Shown piece after piece: positions 51,740 to 60,761 of a stretch of 64,000 bases of DNA. The notes under the pieces were generated by a model. It had not been told where the DNA came from. It saw nothing but the letters and a program-made list of their open reading frames with translations, and searched no databases. The translations under genes and the position numbers were made by a program. The stretch's first letter is position 1. Each line of letters begins with the position of its first letter. The stretch comes from Falsirhodobacter halotolerans (GTDB lineage: Bacteria > Pseudomonadota > Alphaproteobacteria > Rhodobacterales > Rhodobacteraceae), in assembly GCF_022899245.1 (NCBI RefSeq), contig NZ_JALJAZ010000001.1, positions 476,501 through 540,500 on the forward strand. The letters are read 5' to 3'.

Positions 51740-53787
51740 CCGGCGTCGTCTTCGATCCGCTTTTGCCCTTGTGGGGCATCTGGCTTCTGGCGGCGCTGGC
51801 GGTGGCGGCGTCGGGGCTGGCCTTCTGGCGGGCGCGGCGGGGGGCGGTGCTGCGGGCCGGGGCGGTGTCGGCGCTGCTTCTGGCGCTGGTCAATCCGTCC
51901 TTTCAGTCGGAAACCCGCGCGCCGCTGTCGGATATCGTCATCGCCGTGGTGGACGGCACCGCCAGCCAATCCCTGCGCGACCGCCCCGATCAGACGCAGG
52001 CCGCCCTGATGCGTCTGCGGGCCGAGGTTGCGGCCCTTGCGAACACCGAACTGCGGGTGATCCCGCTGGGCGATGCGCCCGAGGATGGCGGCACCCGCGC
52101 GATGGAGGCCTTGGGTCAGGCCATGGCGAACGAGCCGCGGGGCCGGATCGCGGGGGCGTTCCTGATCTCGGACGGGCGGGTGCATGACGTGGCGGCGGCC
52201 CCGGACATGCCCGCGCCGCTGCACCTGCTGCAAACCGGGCGGGCGGCGGATTGGGACCGTCGCCTGACCCTCCGAAACGCCCCCGCCTTCGCCATCGTGG
52301 GCGAGGAGACGCGCCTGACCCTGCGGATCGAGGAGGAGGGCGCGGTGCCGGATACCCTGCCGCAGACCGCGCGCGTGACCCTGTCGCTGGATGCCGAACC
52401 GCCGGTCACGACCGAGGTGCCGGTGGGGCAGGACATCGACCTGCCCATCACCCTGACGCATGGGGGGATGAACATCCTTCACGCCGCCATCGCCCCGGTG
52501 GAGGGGGAGATGACGGACCGCAACAACGCGCAGATCGTGCAGATCAACGGGGTGCGCGACCGGCTGCGGGTGTTGCTGGTGTCGGGCGAGCCTCATGCGG
52601 GGGAACGGGTGTGGCGCAATCTTCTGACCTCCGATCCGTCGGTCGATCTTGTCCATTTTACGATCCTGCGCCCGCCGGAAAAGCAGGACGGCACCCCGAT
52701 CGAGGAACTGGCCCTCATCGCCTTTCCCACCCGCGAATTGTTCATGGAGAAGATCGACGCCTTCGATCTGATCATCTTCGACCGATATCGTCTGCGCGGC
52801 ATCCTGCCCTACGACTATCTGGAAAACATGCGCGATTATGTCCGGCGCGGGGGCACGGTCCTGGTCGCGGCGGGGCCGGAATTCGCGGGCGTGGACAGCC
52901 TTGCCCGCTCCCCCCTGGGAGAGATCATGCCCGCCCGCCCCACGGGCCGCGTGCTGGAGGAGGCGTTCGTTCCCGGCCTGACCGACACGGGCCGCCGGCA
53001 TCCGGTGACGGCCCCGCTGTCGGGCGATTGGGGGCCGTGGCTGCGGCAGGTGGAACTGACCCCCGCCGGATCGGGCGAGGTGCTGATGGACGGCATCGAC
53101 GGGCGACCCCTTCTGGTTCTGGACCGCGTGGGCGAGGGGCGGATCGCGGTCCTCGGCTCGGACCAGATCTGGCTGTGGGGGCGCGGGTATGAGGGGGGCG
53201 GGCCGCAACTGGACCTGACCCGCCGTCTGGCGCATTGGATGCTGAAGGAACCGGAGCTGGAGGAGGAGGCGCTGACCGCCACCGCCTCGGGCGCGCAGGT
53301 GGCGATCGAACGCCGCAGCGTGGCCGACGCGCCGCCGGGCCCCCTGACCGTTACGGGGCCGGAGGGGGAGGAGACCGTCCTGACCCTGACCGAGGCGGCG
53401 CCGGGCCGTTTCGCCGCCCGCTGGGACGCGACCGGTCCGGGGCTTTACCGGATGCGGCAGGACAATCTGGAGGCGGTGTTCGCCGTGGGCCCCCCCGCGC
53501 CGCGCGAGTTTGCTGAGACCGTGGCGGGGACGGACACGCTGGCGCCGGTGCTTACGGGCAGCTTGCGGCTGGAGGAGGCGCCCGATTTCGACATTCGCGC
53601 CATCGGCGCGGGCCGCACGGCGCAGGGGCGGGGCTGGTTGGGCATCACCCCGCGCGGGGCCCATGACACCGAAGGCGTGCGGGTTCTGCCGATCCTGCCC
53701 GCCTGGGGCTGGCTGGCGCTGGCGCTTGCGTTGATCCTGGGGGCGTGGCTGCGCGAGGGGCGGTTCACCCCTCGTCGCGCTGGCTGA
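51736..53787 (+). CDS. Large vWA/glutamine-amidotransferase-like membrane protein, last gene of the moxR operon
   Basis: The 683-residue protein has two N-terminal helices (about 7-50), a vWA-like segment (DIVIAVVDGTASQSL and GAFLISDGRVHD), a GATase1-like domain (RLRVLLVSGEPHAGERVWRNLL to about 470) and a C-terminal helix (LPILPAWGWLALALALILG). The TTG start overlaps the previous stop and is needed to keep the first helix. It fits the BatB-like position of the locus. The end overlaps DUF599 by 23 bases. Confidence 0.83.
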   Translation: MTGVVFDPLLPLWGIWLLAALAVAASGLAFWRARRGAVLRAGAVSALLLALVNPSFQSETRAPLSDIVIAVVDGTASQSLRDRPDQTQAALMRLRAEVAALANTELRVIPLGDAPEDGGTRAMEALGQAMANEPRGRIAGAFLISDGRVHDVAAAPDMPAPLHLLQTGRAADWDRRLTLRNAPAFAIVGEETRLTLRIEEEGAVPDTLPQTARVTLSLDAEPPVTTEVPVGQDIDLPITLTHGGMNILHAAIAPVEGEMTDRNNAQIVQINGVRDRLRVLLVSGEPHAGERVWRNLLTSDPSVDLVHFTILRPPEKQDGTPIEELALIAFPTRELFMEKIDAFDLIIFDRYRLRGILPYDYLENMRDYVRRGGTVLVAAGPEFAGVDSLARSPLGEIMPARPTGRVLEEAFVPGLTDTGRRHPVTAPLSGDWGPWLRQVELTPAGSGEVLMDGIDGRPLLVLDRVGEGRIAVLGSDQIWLWGRGYEGGGPQLDLTRRLAHWMLKEPELEEEALTATASGAQVAIERRSVADAPPGPLTVTGPEGEETVLTLTEAAPGRFAARWDATGPGLYRMRQDNLEAVFAVGPPAPREFAETVAGTDTLAPVLTGSLRLEEAPDFDIRAIGAGRTAQGRGWLGITPRGAHDTEGVRVLPILPAWGWLALALALILGAWLREGRFTPRRAG

Positions 53788-54460
53788 TCACCACCCGCGA
53801 TTGCGAGGCGAATTCCTGCCGCAGCACCGTCAGCGCGGTGATCAGCGTGGTCAGCATCAGCGTCCACGGCCCAAGCAGCCAGCCCAAGGCCGCCAGCGCG
53901 AAATAGATCGACCGCAGCCCGCGATTGTAGGCCTTGGCCCCCGTCACGTTCACCTCCGCCGCCTGATCGGTGCGGCGATAGGCGTCGTCATCCTCGGCGT
54001 TGTGCATGGAGGCCATCAGGACGGCGCAATACCCGAACAGCCGATGCGACCACATGAATTTCAACAGCGCGTTGGCCAGAAACAGCAGGACGACGATAAC
54101 CTTGATCTCCACCACCACGGCCTGCGCGCCGATGGTCAGATCCTCGGCCACCAGGATCAGGCGTTCGGGGTTGCCGACCAGCGCGATCCCCGCCCCAAGC
54201 GCGATCATCGTGCCGGAGATGTAGAAGGACGTGGCCTGCCGCAGGCTGGTGATGACGGTGGCGTCGAAGATCTTCTGCTGGCGCGTCACGAAATGGCGCA
54301 TCCAGTCGCGCCGGTAATCCGCCATCAGGACCGAGGTGGAGGGCCGCCCGCGCGGCGGGTTTTCCACGATCCAGCCGATGCCCGCGAACAGGATCACCAG
54401 AAGGGCGACGGCGATGTAATCGGCGGGCCCAAGCGGGCTGAGTCGGGGCAGGAGTTCCAT
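53765..54460 (-). CDS. DUF599 family membrane protein
   Basis: The 231-residue protein has four predicted membrane segments (about 15-32, 78-98, 110-130 and 185-215) and the family signature MADYRRDWMRHFVTRQQKIFDATVI in pieces around residue 45-70. Its function is unknown. It converges on the moxR operon. The upstream region is shared with the divergent second hsp20. Confidence 0.83.
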   Translation of the reverse strand: MELLPRLSPLGPADYIAVALLVILFAGIGWIVENPPRGRPSTSVLMADYRRDWMRHFVTRQQKIFDATVITSLRQATSFYISGTMIALGAGIALVGNPERLILVAEDLTIGAQAVVVEIKVIVVLLFLANALLKFMWSHRLFGYCAVLMASMHNAEDDDAYRRTDQAAEVNVTGAKAYNRGLRSIYFALAALGWLLGPWTLMLTTLITALTVLRQEFASQSRVVISQRDEG

Positions 54461-54510
54461 ACCCGTCCCCTAGCACACCCCCCCCGCGCGCCGGAAACGA
54501 AAAGGCACCG

Positions 54511-54539
54511 CTTGACGCGCGGGCGCGCGGTTCCCACAT
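54511..54539 (+). promoter_or_regulatory. RpoH (sigma-32)-like promoter before the second hsp20
   Basis: CTTGAC (54511-54516) and CCCACAT (54533-54539) are 16 bases apart, the same spacing as before the first hsp20. Transcription from about 54546 would give a leader of about 93 bases with three hairpins. Confidence 0.55.
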
Positions 54540-54589
54540 CCCTGTGGTGCCGATGCCGCTGTTCGGGTCGGCGCATTCGAACCGCCCCG

Positions 54590-54633
54590 CCGGACCCATC
54601 CGGGGGGCCACCCACATCGCTTGAACAAGGATG
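54590..54633 (+). promoter_or_regulatory. ROSE-like RNA thermometer before the second hsp20
   Basis: CATCGCTT (54615-54622) pairs with AAGGATG (54627-54633) around a GAAC loop with one bulged G at 54619. The UCGCU motif (54617-54621) thus faces the AAGGA ribosome binding site, as in ROSE elements. A second hairpin, CCGGA (54590-54594) with TCCGG (54599-54603), lies just upstream. The start codon at 54639 follows five bases after the stem. Confidence 0.62.
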
Positions 54634-54638
54634 ACACC

Positions 54639-55091
54639 ATGCGTGGTTATGACTTCGCCCCCCTGTATCGGGCCACGGTCGGCTTTGATCGCATCACCGA
54701 CCTGATGGACCGTGCGCTGAGCGCCGACGTGGCGCAGCCCAGCTATCCCCCCTACAACATCGAAAAGACGGCCGAGAACGCGTATCGCATTTCCCTCGCC
54801 GTGGCCGGGTTCACCCCCGACGATCTGTCGGTGGAGGTGAAGGACAACGCGCTGCACATCTCCGCCCGCCGCAAGGATGAGGACGGGGACCGCGCGTTCC
54901 TGCATCGCGGCATCGCCACCCGCGCCTTCGACCGCCGTTTTGCGTTGGCCGATCATGTCCGCGTTTCGGGGGCCACCCATGAACACGGGATGCTGCATAT
55001 CGACCTGGTGCGCGAGATGCCGGAGGCGCTGAAGCCCCGCCGGATCGAGATCGCGTCCAGCCGCCCGGCGCTGGAAAGCCAGGTGCAGTAA
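54639..55091 (+). CDS. Second Hsp20/alpha-crystallin small heat-shock protein
   Basis: The 150-residue chaperone opens MRGYDFAPLYRATVGFDRI, typical of rhizobial-type class A small heat-shock proteins, with the alpha-crystallin domain at about 38-140 (PPYNIEKTAENAYRISLAVAG to GMLHIDLVRE). It is similar to the Hsp20 at 3846 but has a different N-terminus, so the two may form mixed oligomers. ATG 54639 follows AAGGATG. Its 3' end has a strong terminator. Confidence 0.94.
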   Translation: MRGYDFAPLYRATVGFDRITDLMDRALSADVAQPSYPPYNIEKTAENAYRISLAVAGFTPDDLSVEVKDNALHISARRKDEDGDRAFLHRGIATRAFDRRFALADHVRVSGATHEHGMLHIDLVREMPEALKPRRIEIASSRPALESQVQ

Positions 55092-55094
55092 TCG

Positions 55095-55127
55095 AAAACC
55101 CCCCGGTCCTGCGACCGGGGGGTTTTT
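55095..55127. terminator. Bidirectional terminator between hsp20 and the CNNM gene
   Basis: AAAACCCCCCGGTC (55095-55108) pairs perfectly with GACCGGGGGGTTTT (55113-55126) around CTGC. The plus strand ends in a T-run and the minus strand likewise, so it can stop both converging genes. The minus-strand gene's stop codon begins at its edge. Confidence 0.9.
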
Positions 55128-56404
55128 CAGTCTTCCGCGACGCGGGCGATAAGGATCTTGTCGATGCGCCGGTCGTCCAGATCCACCACTTCGAACCGCC
55201 AGCCTTCGCGTGTGAAGCAATCGCCCTGCGCGGGCATCCGGCGCAGCTGGTTCAGCATCAGGCCCGCCACCGTCTCGTAATCCCCGGCCAGATCCTGCGG
55301 AATCTTCAGCATCTCGCAAAACTCGTCGACCGGCATCCAGCCCGACACGAGATAGGACCCGTCCTCGCGTTCGGTGATGGCGGGTTCATCGGCAATGTCT
55401 TCCCGGAACACGCCGGTGATCGCCTCAAGGATGTCCCCGGTGGTGATGATCCCCTCGAAGCTGCCATATTCGTCATAGACCAGCGCCATGTGGTTGGGCG
55501 AGGCGCGCAGGATCTCGATCACGTTCAGCGCATCCGCCGCGTCCGAGATCACGGGAACCTCACGCAGCAGGGCGCCGACGTTCAGCGTCTCGCCCCGCGA
55601 CAGGGCGGCGAAGGCGTCGGTCACATAAAGGACGCCGACATATTCGTCCGTCTCGCGCCGCCGCACGGGCAGGCGGGCGCGGCGCGAGGTGCGGATGACC
55701 TCCAGCACCTCCTCGGACGCCGCCTCAAGATCGACGGAGATCACGTCGCGCCGCTGGGTCATCAACTGCGAGGCGGCCCGGTCGGCCAGACGCATGACCC
55801 CGGTCAGCATGTGCCGTTCGCCCGTCTCGATCACCCCGTCCACATGCGCCTCGGCCAGGATGGTGCGGACCTCTTCCTCGGTCACGCGGTTCTTTTCCTC
55901 GGATTCCACGCGCAGCAGCTTCAGGACGGTGCGGCCCGACAAATCGAGGACGAACACGACCGGGGCCGCCACCCGCGACAGGATGTTCATGGCAGGGGCC
56001 ACCTTGGCCGCCACCGCCTCGGGGTTTTTCAGCGCGATCTGCTTGGGAACCAGTTCCCCCACGATCAGCGAAAGATAGGTCAGCAGCACCACCACCGCGC
56101 CCACGCCCAGCGTGTCGGCGGCGGGCACGCCCTGTTCGCCCAGAAACCGCGCGAACCGCGCGCCCAGCGTCGCGCCGGAAAACGCGCCCGACAGAACCCC
56201 CACCAGCGTGATGCCGATCTGCACGGTGGACAGGAACCGCCCTGGATCGGCGGCCAGCCGCATGGCCGTTTCGGCCCCCGTGCTGCCGCCTTCGGCCATG
56301 CCGCGCAGGCGGGCGGGGCGGGCGGACACGACGGCCAGTTCCGACATGGCCAAGGCGCCGTTGATGACGATCAGGGCGGCAACGATCAGGATTTCAAGAT
56401 ACAC
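55127..56404 (-). CDS. CNNM/CorC family membrane transporter-like protein (hemolysin family)
   Basis: The 425-residue protein has an N-terminal DUF21/CNNM membrane domain (about 1-175, with STVQIGITLVGVLSGAFSG and LIVGELVPKQIALKNPE), two CBS domains (about 205-335, DEYGSFEGIITTGDILEAI) and a CorC/HlyC domain (345-420). The family is linked to magnesium or cobalt export and metal balance. It converges on hsp20 across a shared terminator. Confidence 0.93.
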   Translation of the reverse strand: MYLEILIVAALIVINGALAMSELAVVSARPARLRGMAEGGSTGAETAMRLAADPGRFLSTVQIGITLVGVLSGAFSGATLGARFARFLGEQGVPAADTLGVGAVVVLLTYLSLIVGELVPKQIALKNPEAVAAKVAPAMNILSRVAAPVVFVLDLSGRTVLKLLRVESEEKNRVTEEEVRTILAEAHVDGVIETGERHMLTGVMRLADRAASQLMTQRRDVISVDLEAASEEVLEVIRTSRRARLPVRRRETDEYVGVLYVTDAFAALSRGETLNVGALLREVPVISDAADALNVIEILRASPNHMALVYDEYGSFEGIITTGDILEAITGVFREDIADEPAITEREDGSYLVSGWMPVDEFCEMLKIPQDLAGDYETVAGLMLNQLRRMPAQGDCFTREGWRFEVVDLDDRRIDKILIARVAED

Positions 56405-56479
56405 GGGGTGGGAAAGCCTATGGGGGATGACCCGGAAAGAGTAGGGCCGATGCCGCCCCCCGTCGAGGGGAATCCGCCG

Positions 56480-56803
56480 TCAGGCCTGAAGGCGCTCGAT
56501 CTCGGTCTGCATCGCCTCGACCTCGGCCCGCGATTCGCCCAAGGCTTCCATGACGGCGCGGAACTCCGCCTCGGCCTGACCGACCTGGGCCATCAGTTCG
56601 CGTTCCCGCTCCTGGGCATAGACGATGGCCTGATCGCGGGTTTCCTCGGCGTCGTGCAGGGCCTGCGCCAGCCGGTCCACCTCATCGATGCGGCCGTTCT
56701 CGATGGGCGACAGGCGGGTCATGAGCCAGCGGGCGAACCACCCCAGGGCGAAGGCCACGAAAAGAATGGCCGTCGTGGAAAGGATCAGGGTGGATCGGTC
56801 CAA
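56480..56803 (-). CDS. Small single-pass membrane protein with coiled coil
   Basis: I do not recognise the family. The 107-residue protein has one N-terminal membrane helix (about 5-27, LILSTTAILFVAFALGWFARW) and a long glutamate/alanine-rich helix (about 35-107) with heptad-like spacing, reaching into the cytoplasm if oriented N-out. It starts 15 bases after the stop of the upstream OmpA-like gene on the same strand, so the two are probably one operon. Confidence 0.75.
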   Translation of the reverse strand: MDRSTLILSTTAILFVAFALGWFARWLMTRLSPIENGRIDEVDRLAQALHDAEETRDQAIVYAQERERELMAQVGQAEAEFRAVMEALGESRAEVEAMQTEIERLQA

Positions 56804-56818
56804 GGGGCGCCTCGTGCG

Positions 56819-58912
56819 TCAGTTGTCGTCCTCGGGCCTGCGTTCGGGCCGGTCGGTCTGTTCTGTTGGCGCGAAAGAGGGTTCGGCGTCAACCGATTCC
56901 GCGTCCGAAGCCTCCCCGTCCGCCGGCGTGTCGTCGAACTCGGTGGCGGTGGGGTCGCCATCGCCCGACCCGTCCACCAGTTCGGCGGGGATGCTCAGCA
57001 ACTCCTCCTCCGGCAGGACAAGACCCGTCACGCCCGCCACGGCGGCGGCGGCGCCGCGCGGCTCTTGGGGCATGGGTTCGGGCGGCAGGGGCGCGGCGTT
57101 GGGGTCGGGGGCCACATCGGTCAGGTGGAACTCGATCCGCCGGTTCGCCTCGCGTCCGTCCTCGGTCGCGTTGTCGGCAATGGGGTCCGCCTCGCCATAG
57201 CCGACGGCCGTCAGGCGCTCGGCGGGCACGCGGCGGCCCTGCAGGGCGACCATCACCGCCTCGGCCCGCGCTTGGCTCAGGGCCTGATTGCCCGCGTCGC
57301 TGCCCTGACTGTCGGTATAGCCGCGCACCTCGAAGCTGAGATTGCTGCAATCCAGAAGCGTCTGGGTCAGGGCGTCGAGCGTGGGATAGGCCGCGCCCTC
57401 GATTTCCGCCGATCCGGGGGCGAAGCTGATCTTCTGGCGGGCCATCGCGCTGGCGATCCGGTCCAGACACACCTCGGGCAGAGGCAGCGCGGCATAAGGG
57501 TCGAGATCCTCGTCATAGGTGGCGTTCACCTCGAACCCCGCCATGTCGCCCAGTTCCTGCGTCAGAAGGCGGGTGATCTCGCCTTCCGCCGCGCGCGATC
57601 CGGTGATGCCCGCGATGTCCAGCCGGTCGGGGGTGACGGTCAGGGTGCCGTGCTCCAGAAGCGCCAGTCCCTGAAGGCCCGCCAGCACGCGTTTGGTCCA
57701 GCCGGACGGCACGTCGGCCTTCACCGCCGGCTCTCCTGTCACGACATCCGCGCCGAATTGCGCGCGGGCGAAGGACAGCACGGCTTCCTGCCCCAGCGCG
57801 TCGCGGACGGGGCCGTCGATCCGCGCCTCGCCCGTGGGTGTGACCTCGGCGGTGAAGCGGTCCGCCATCTCGGCCACCGCTTCGGGCGCGGGCGGCAGGG
57901 TGGAGGTGAGCGAGAAACCCGCCGGAAGGGCGCGGGTCAGATCGGCCACCACGGTGTCGAAGGCGGCGCGGTCCATTCCCGGTTGGCCGGTCAGCAGGAT
58001 GTCGGCATCCGACATCTGCAGATCGCCCTGCGGCAGACGGGCAAGCGCGGCCAGCCCCGCCACCGCCGCATCCCCCCATTGGGCCGACGGCGCGCCCAGC
58101 CCGATCGTGCAGGCCGCATCTCCCAGACCCAGCGGCTCGGCCGCGGCCAGGATCGTGTCGCGCTGGCTTTCGTCCGTGGCGGAACAGACCTGCAGGGTGC
58201 TGGCCTTCTCGCCCTTTTCCACATGCAGCGCGAAGGGGGTCAGCACCGGGCGCGGGGCGGCGATGTCGATGTCGATGGTGATGGCGTCCGAGGCCAGCGC
58301 GGCCAGCCGCGTCTCGAACTGGGCCTTCTGCTGGGCGTCGTCGGCAATCGCCTCCACCCGCACGTGATCCGGCCCGACCGAGATCTTGGAACGGGGGAGA
58401 AGCTTCAACGCCTCGATACCAAAGTTCATCGCCGCGTTCCACGTGTCGGGCGCGGCGTGATCGGCGGTTTCCAGCATGTCCGACACCTGCACGCCGCCGC
58501 CGACCAGCGCGGCCGTGTCGGCCAGCATCGCCTCGGACGATTTGGGGATCAGGCCGATCAGGGACACGCCCTCGTCGTTGCGCAGCATCTCCATCAGGAA
58601 GGGGGGTGCCTCCACCGCGCGGGTGGGCAGGACCGACATCTCATCGCGGATGCGCGCGCTGTCGACCACGCCGCCCGCGACCGACACGGCGCGAAAGCGC
58701 GTCGCCTCATCCGGGGCCGTGCCGGTCAGGTGGACGTTCAGCCCGTCGGCGCGCGCTTGGGCGAAGGTCAGCCCCTCTTCGGCCAGCCGTTCGGTGACGG
58801 CGGTCTGCGACCGGTCGCCCAGAATGTTCGCCGCAACCGTCGCCCCCCCGGCGGCCAGACCCGCGGCCCCCAGAAAGAAGGCGGGAATGATCACTTTGCG
58901 GGATATGGGCAT
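56819..58912 (-). CDS. Large OmpA-domain protein with BON-like repeats
   Basis: The 697-residue protein has an N-terminal membrane anchor or signal (about 5-30, ISRKVIIPAFFLGAAGLAAG), several BON-like segments of pattern "L...G L.V.L.G...D" (about 38-85, 165-215, 290-345 and 435-490), then an OmpA peptidoglycan-binding domain (about 505-625, RGYTDSQGSDAGNQALSQ) and an acidic, proline-rich tail. BON domains bind membrane or lipid surfaces, so it may bridge cell wall and membrane. Start 58912 has AAAGGAG at 7-base spacing; an earlier ATG at 58969 does not. Confidence 0.82.
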   Translation of the reverse strand: MPISRKVIIPAFFLGAAGLAAGGATVAANILGDRSQTAVTERLAEEGLTFAQARADGLNVHLTGTAPDEATRFRAVSVAGGVVDSARIRDEMSVLPTRAVEAPPFLMEMLRNDEGVSLIGLIPKSSEAMLADTAALVGGGVQVSDMLETADHAAPDTWNAAMNFGIEALKLLPRSKISVGPDHVRVEAIADDAQQKAQFETRLAALASDAITIDIDIAAPRPVLTPFALHVEKGEKASTLQVCSATDESQRDTILAAAEPLGLGDAACTIGLGAPSAQWGDAAVAGLAALARLPQGDLQMSDADILLTGQPGMDRAAFDTVVADLTRALPAGFSLTSTLPPAPEAVAEMADRFTAEVTPTGEARIDGPVRDALGQEAVLSFARAQFGADVVTGEPAVKADVPSGWTKRVLAGLQGLALLEHGTLTVTPDRLDIAGITGSRAAEGEITRLLTQELGDMAGFEVNATYDEDLDPYAALPLPEVCLDRIASAMARQKISFAPGSAEIEGAAYPTLDALTQTLLDCSNLSFEVRGYTDSQGSDAGNQALSQARAEAVMVALQGRRVPAERLTAVGYGEADPIADNATEDGREANRRIEFHLTDVAPDPNAAPLPPEPMPQEPRGAAAAVAGVTGLVLPEEELLSIPAELVDGSGDGDPTATEFDDTPADGEASDAESVDAEPSFAPTEQTDRPERRPEDDN

Positions 58913-58969
58913 CGACGGACTCCTTTGGGCGCGGGGGGAAGGTTTACGCCCCGCCCGTTCGCCCTTCAA

Positions 58970-59902
58970 TTACACCAGGGCGGCACCGGCGAGAAACAGC
59001 GCAGCGACCAATCCCGCATCACGATTGGATCGAAAAAGCGTGAGGCAGGTGTGTGGGTCGTCGATATCCAGCCGCGTCATCTGCCAGACCATGTGCGCGG
59101 CGAAGGCCGCCGCCGCCAGAAGCCCCGCAGCCAACGCCGCCCCCGTCAGCGCCAGCAGCGCCGCCACGGCCATCAACCCCGACGACAGGATCAGGAACGC
59201 CACGAGCCACAGGGGCGAGGCCGCCCCGAACAGGCGCGCGGTGGATTTCACCCCGATCAGGGCGTCATCCTCGGTGTCCTGATGGGCATAGATCGTGTCG
59301 TAGAACAGCGTCCAGACAAGGCCCGAGGCGTAAAGCGCCAGCGTCCCCCAGCCCAGCGGCGTTCCATGCGCGGCCCAGGCCAGCAGGATGCCCCAGTTGA
59401 AGGCGATGCCCAGAAACACCTGCGGCCACCAGGTGAACCGTTTGGCGAAGGGATAGACCGCGACGGGGATCAGCGCCGCCAGCCCCAAAAGGATCGCCGT
59501 GCCGCCCAGCGTCAGAAGGATCGCCCCGGCGATGGCGGTCTGCACCACCATCCAGACCGCCGCCTGTTTCGGCGTGACCTGACCCGAGGGCAGGGGGCGC
59601 GAGCGGGTGCGCGCCACGGCGGCGTCGAAATCGCGGTCGGTCAGGTCGTTCCAGGTGCAGCCCGCCCCCCGCATCAGGAAGGCCCCCGCCGCGCAGGCGA
59701 CCGCGATCCACAGGTCGAACAGGCGCAGCCCGTCGATGCCCGCCGCCATGGCCAAGCCCCACCAGCACGGGATCAGCAGCAGCCACGTGCCCGCCGGGCG
59801 GTCGGCCCGCGACAGGCGCAGATAGGGGCGCCAGCGGGCGGGGGCGTTGCGATCCACCCAGTTGCCCATCACGGCGTCGGCCACCTGTCCGCTGTTCGTC
59901 AT
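58970..59902 (-). CDS. ubiA: 4-hydroxybenzoate polyprenyltransferase
   Basis: UbiA prenylates 4-hydroxybenzoate in ubiquinone synthesis. The 310-residue membrane protein has the first Asp-rich motif NDLTDRDFD at 85-93 and the second in YDTIYAHQDTEDD, with about eight helices. Start 59902 has GGGAG seven bases upstream. It is divergent from rsmE with a 70-base gap, and is the most upstream gene of a minus-strand run with the OmpA-like and coiled-coil genes. Confidence 0.94.
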   Translation of the reverse strand: MTNSGQVADAVMGNWVDRNAPARWRPYLRLSRADRPAGTWLLLIPCWWGLAMAAGIDGLRLFDLWIAVACAAGAFLMRGAGCTWNDLTDRDFDAAVARTRSRPLPSGQVTPKQAAVWMVVQTAIAGAILLTLGGTAILLGLAALIPVAVYPFAKRFTWWPQVFLGIAFNWGILLAWAAHGTPLGWGTLALYASGLVWTLFYDTIYAHQDTEDDALIGVKSTARLFGAASPLWLVAFLILSSGLMAVAALLALTGAALAAGLLAAAAFAAHMVWQMTRLDIDDPHTCLTLFRSNRDAGLVAALFLAGAALV

Positions 59903-59972
59903 GCTCGTCTCCCGCAGTTCGCCCATGGTCTAGGCTATGGCGCGCGCCGCGCCAAGGCGTTAGCAAGGGGGC

Positions 59973-60707
59973 ATGAGCGAGCCAAAGATCCGATTGCATG
60001 TCCTGGCCCCCCTGCAGGAGGGGGCCGAAATCGACCTGACCGCCGATCAGGCCCATTACCTGTTCGGGGTGATGCGTCAGCCGGTCGGCGCGGCGATTCT
60101 GCTGTTCAACGGGCGCGACGGCGAATGGCGCGCGGTGGTGACCCGTGCGGGCAAGCGGGGCGGCACCCTGCGGGCCGAGGCGCGGACCCGGCCCCTTCAG
60201 ACCCCGCCCGACCTGTGGCTTCTGTTCGCGCCCATCAAGAAGGCCCGCACCGATTTCATCGTCGAAAAGGCGGCCGAGATGGGGGCCGCGCGGATCGTGC
60301 CGGTGCAGACCCGGTTCACCAACGCCGACCGCATCCGGCAGGACCGGCTTCAGGCCCATGCGGTGGAGGCGGCGGAGCAATGCGGCGGCACCTTCGTGCC
60401 CGAGGTGGCGGACCTGACCCCGCTGGACCGGCTGCTGGACGGGTGGGACGACCGCCGGATCCTGTGGGCGGATGAGACGCTGACCCCGGACCCTGCGGGG
60501 CTGCGGGCAGCGGGGGCCGGGCCGTGGGCCATCCTGATCGGGCCGGAGGGCGGTTTCTCGGACGCCGAACGCACACGATTGCGTGGGATGGCGCAGGTCG
60601 TGCCGGTGGGTCTTGGCCCACGAATCCTGCGCGCCGACACGGCGGCGGTGGCGGCGATGACCCTTTGGCAGATGGCATTGGGCGATTGGCGGGCCGCGGG
60701 GGCTTGA
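59973..60707 (+). CDS. rsmE: 16S rRNA (uracil(1498)-N(3))-methyltransferase
   Basis: RsmE methylates U1498 of 16S rRNA. The 244-residue protein has a PUA-like N-terminal domain (QAHYLFGVMRQPVG) and a SPOUT knot with LLFAPIKKARTDFIVEKAAEMG and LIGPEGGFSDAE, then LRADTAAVAAM. AGCAAGGGGGC precedes the ATG. It leads into gshA, 54 bases downstream. Confidence 0.93.
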   Translation: MSEPKIRLHVLAPLQEGAEIDLTADQAHYLFGVMRQPVGAAILLFNGRDGEWRAVVTRAGKRGGTLRAEARTRPLQTPPDLWLLFAPIKKARTDFIVEKAAEMGAARIVPVQTRFTNADRIRQDRLQAHAVEAAEQCGGTFVPEVADLTPLDRLLDGWDDRRILWADETLTPDPAGLRAAGAGPWAILIGPEGGFSDAERTRLRGMAQVVPVGLGPRILRADTAAVAAMTLWQMALGDWRAAGA

Positions 60708-60761
60708 CTTGCCCCCTCCGAAGCGACAGGTCAGTCACTCCATGATGTGATCGAGGCCCAG

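Noticed and set aside
55490-60475. Open frame of 1661 codons on the plus strand
   Set aside because: It is antisense to the CNNM, coiled-coil, OmpA-like and ubiA genes and runs into rsmE. Long antisense frames are expected at this GC content. Its product is low-complexity Arg/Gly/His/Gln-rich with no domain, while the opposite strand has clear families.
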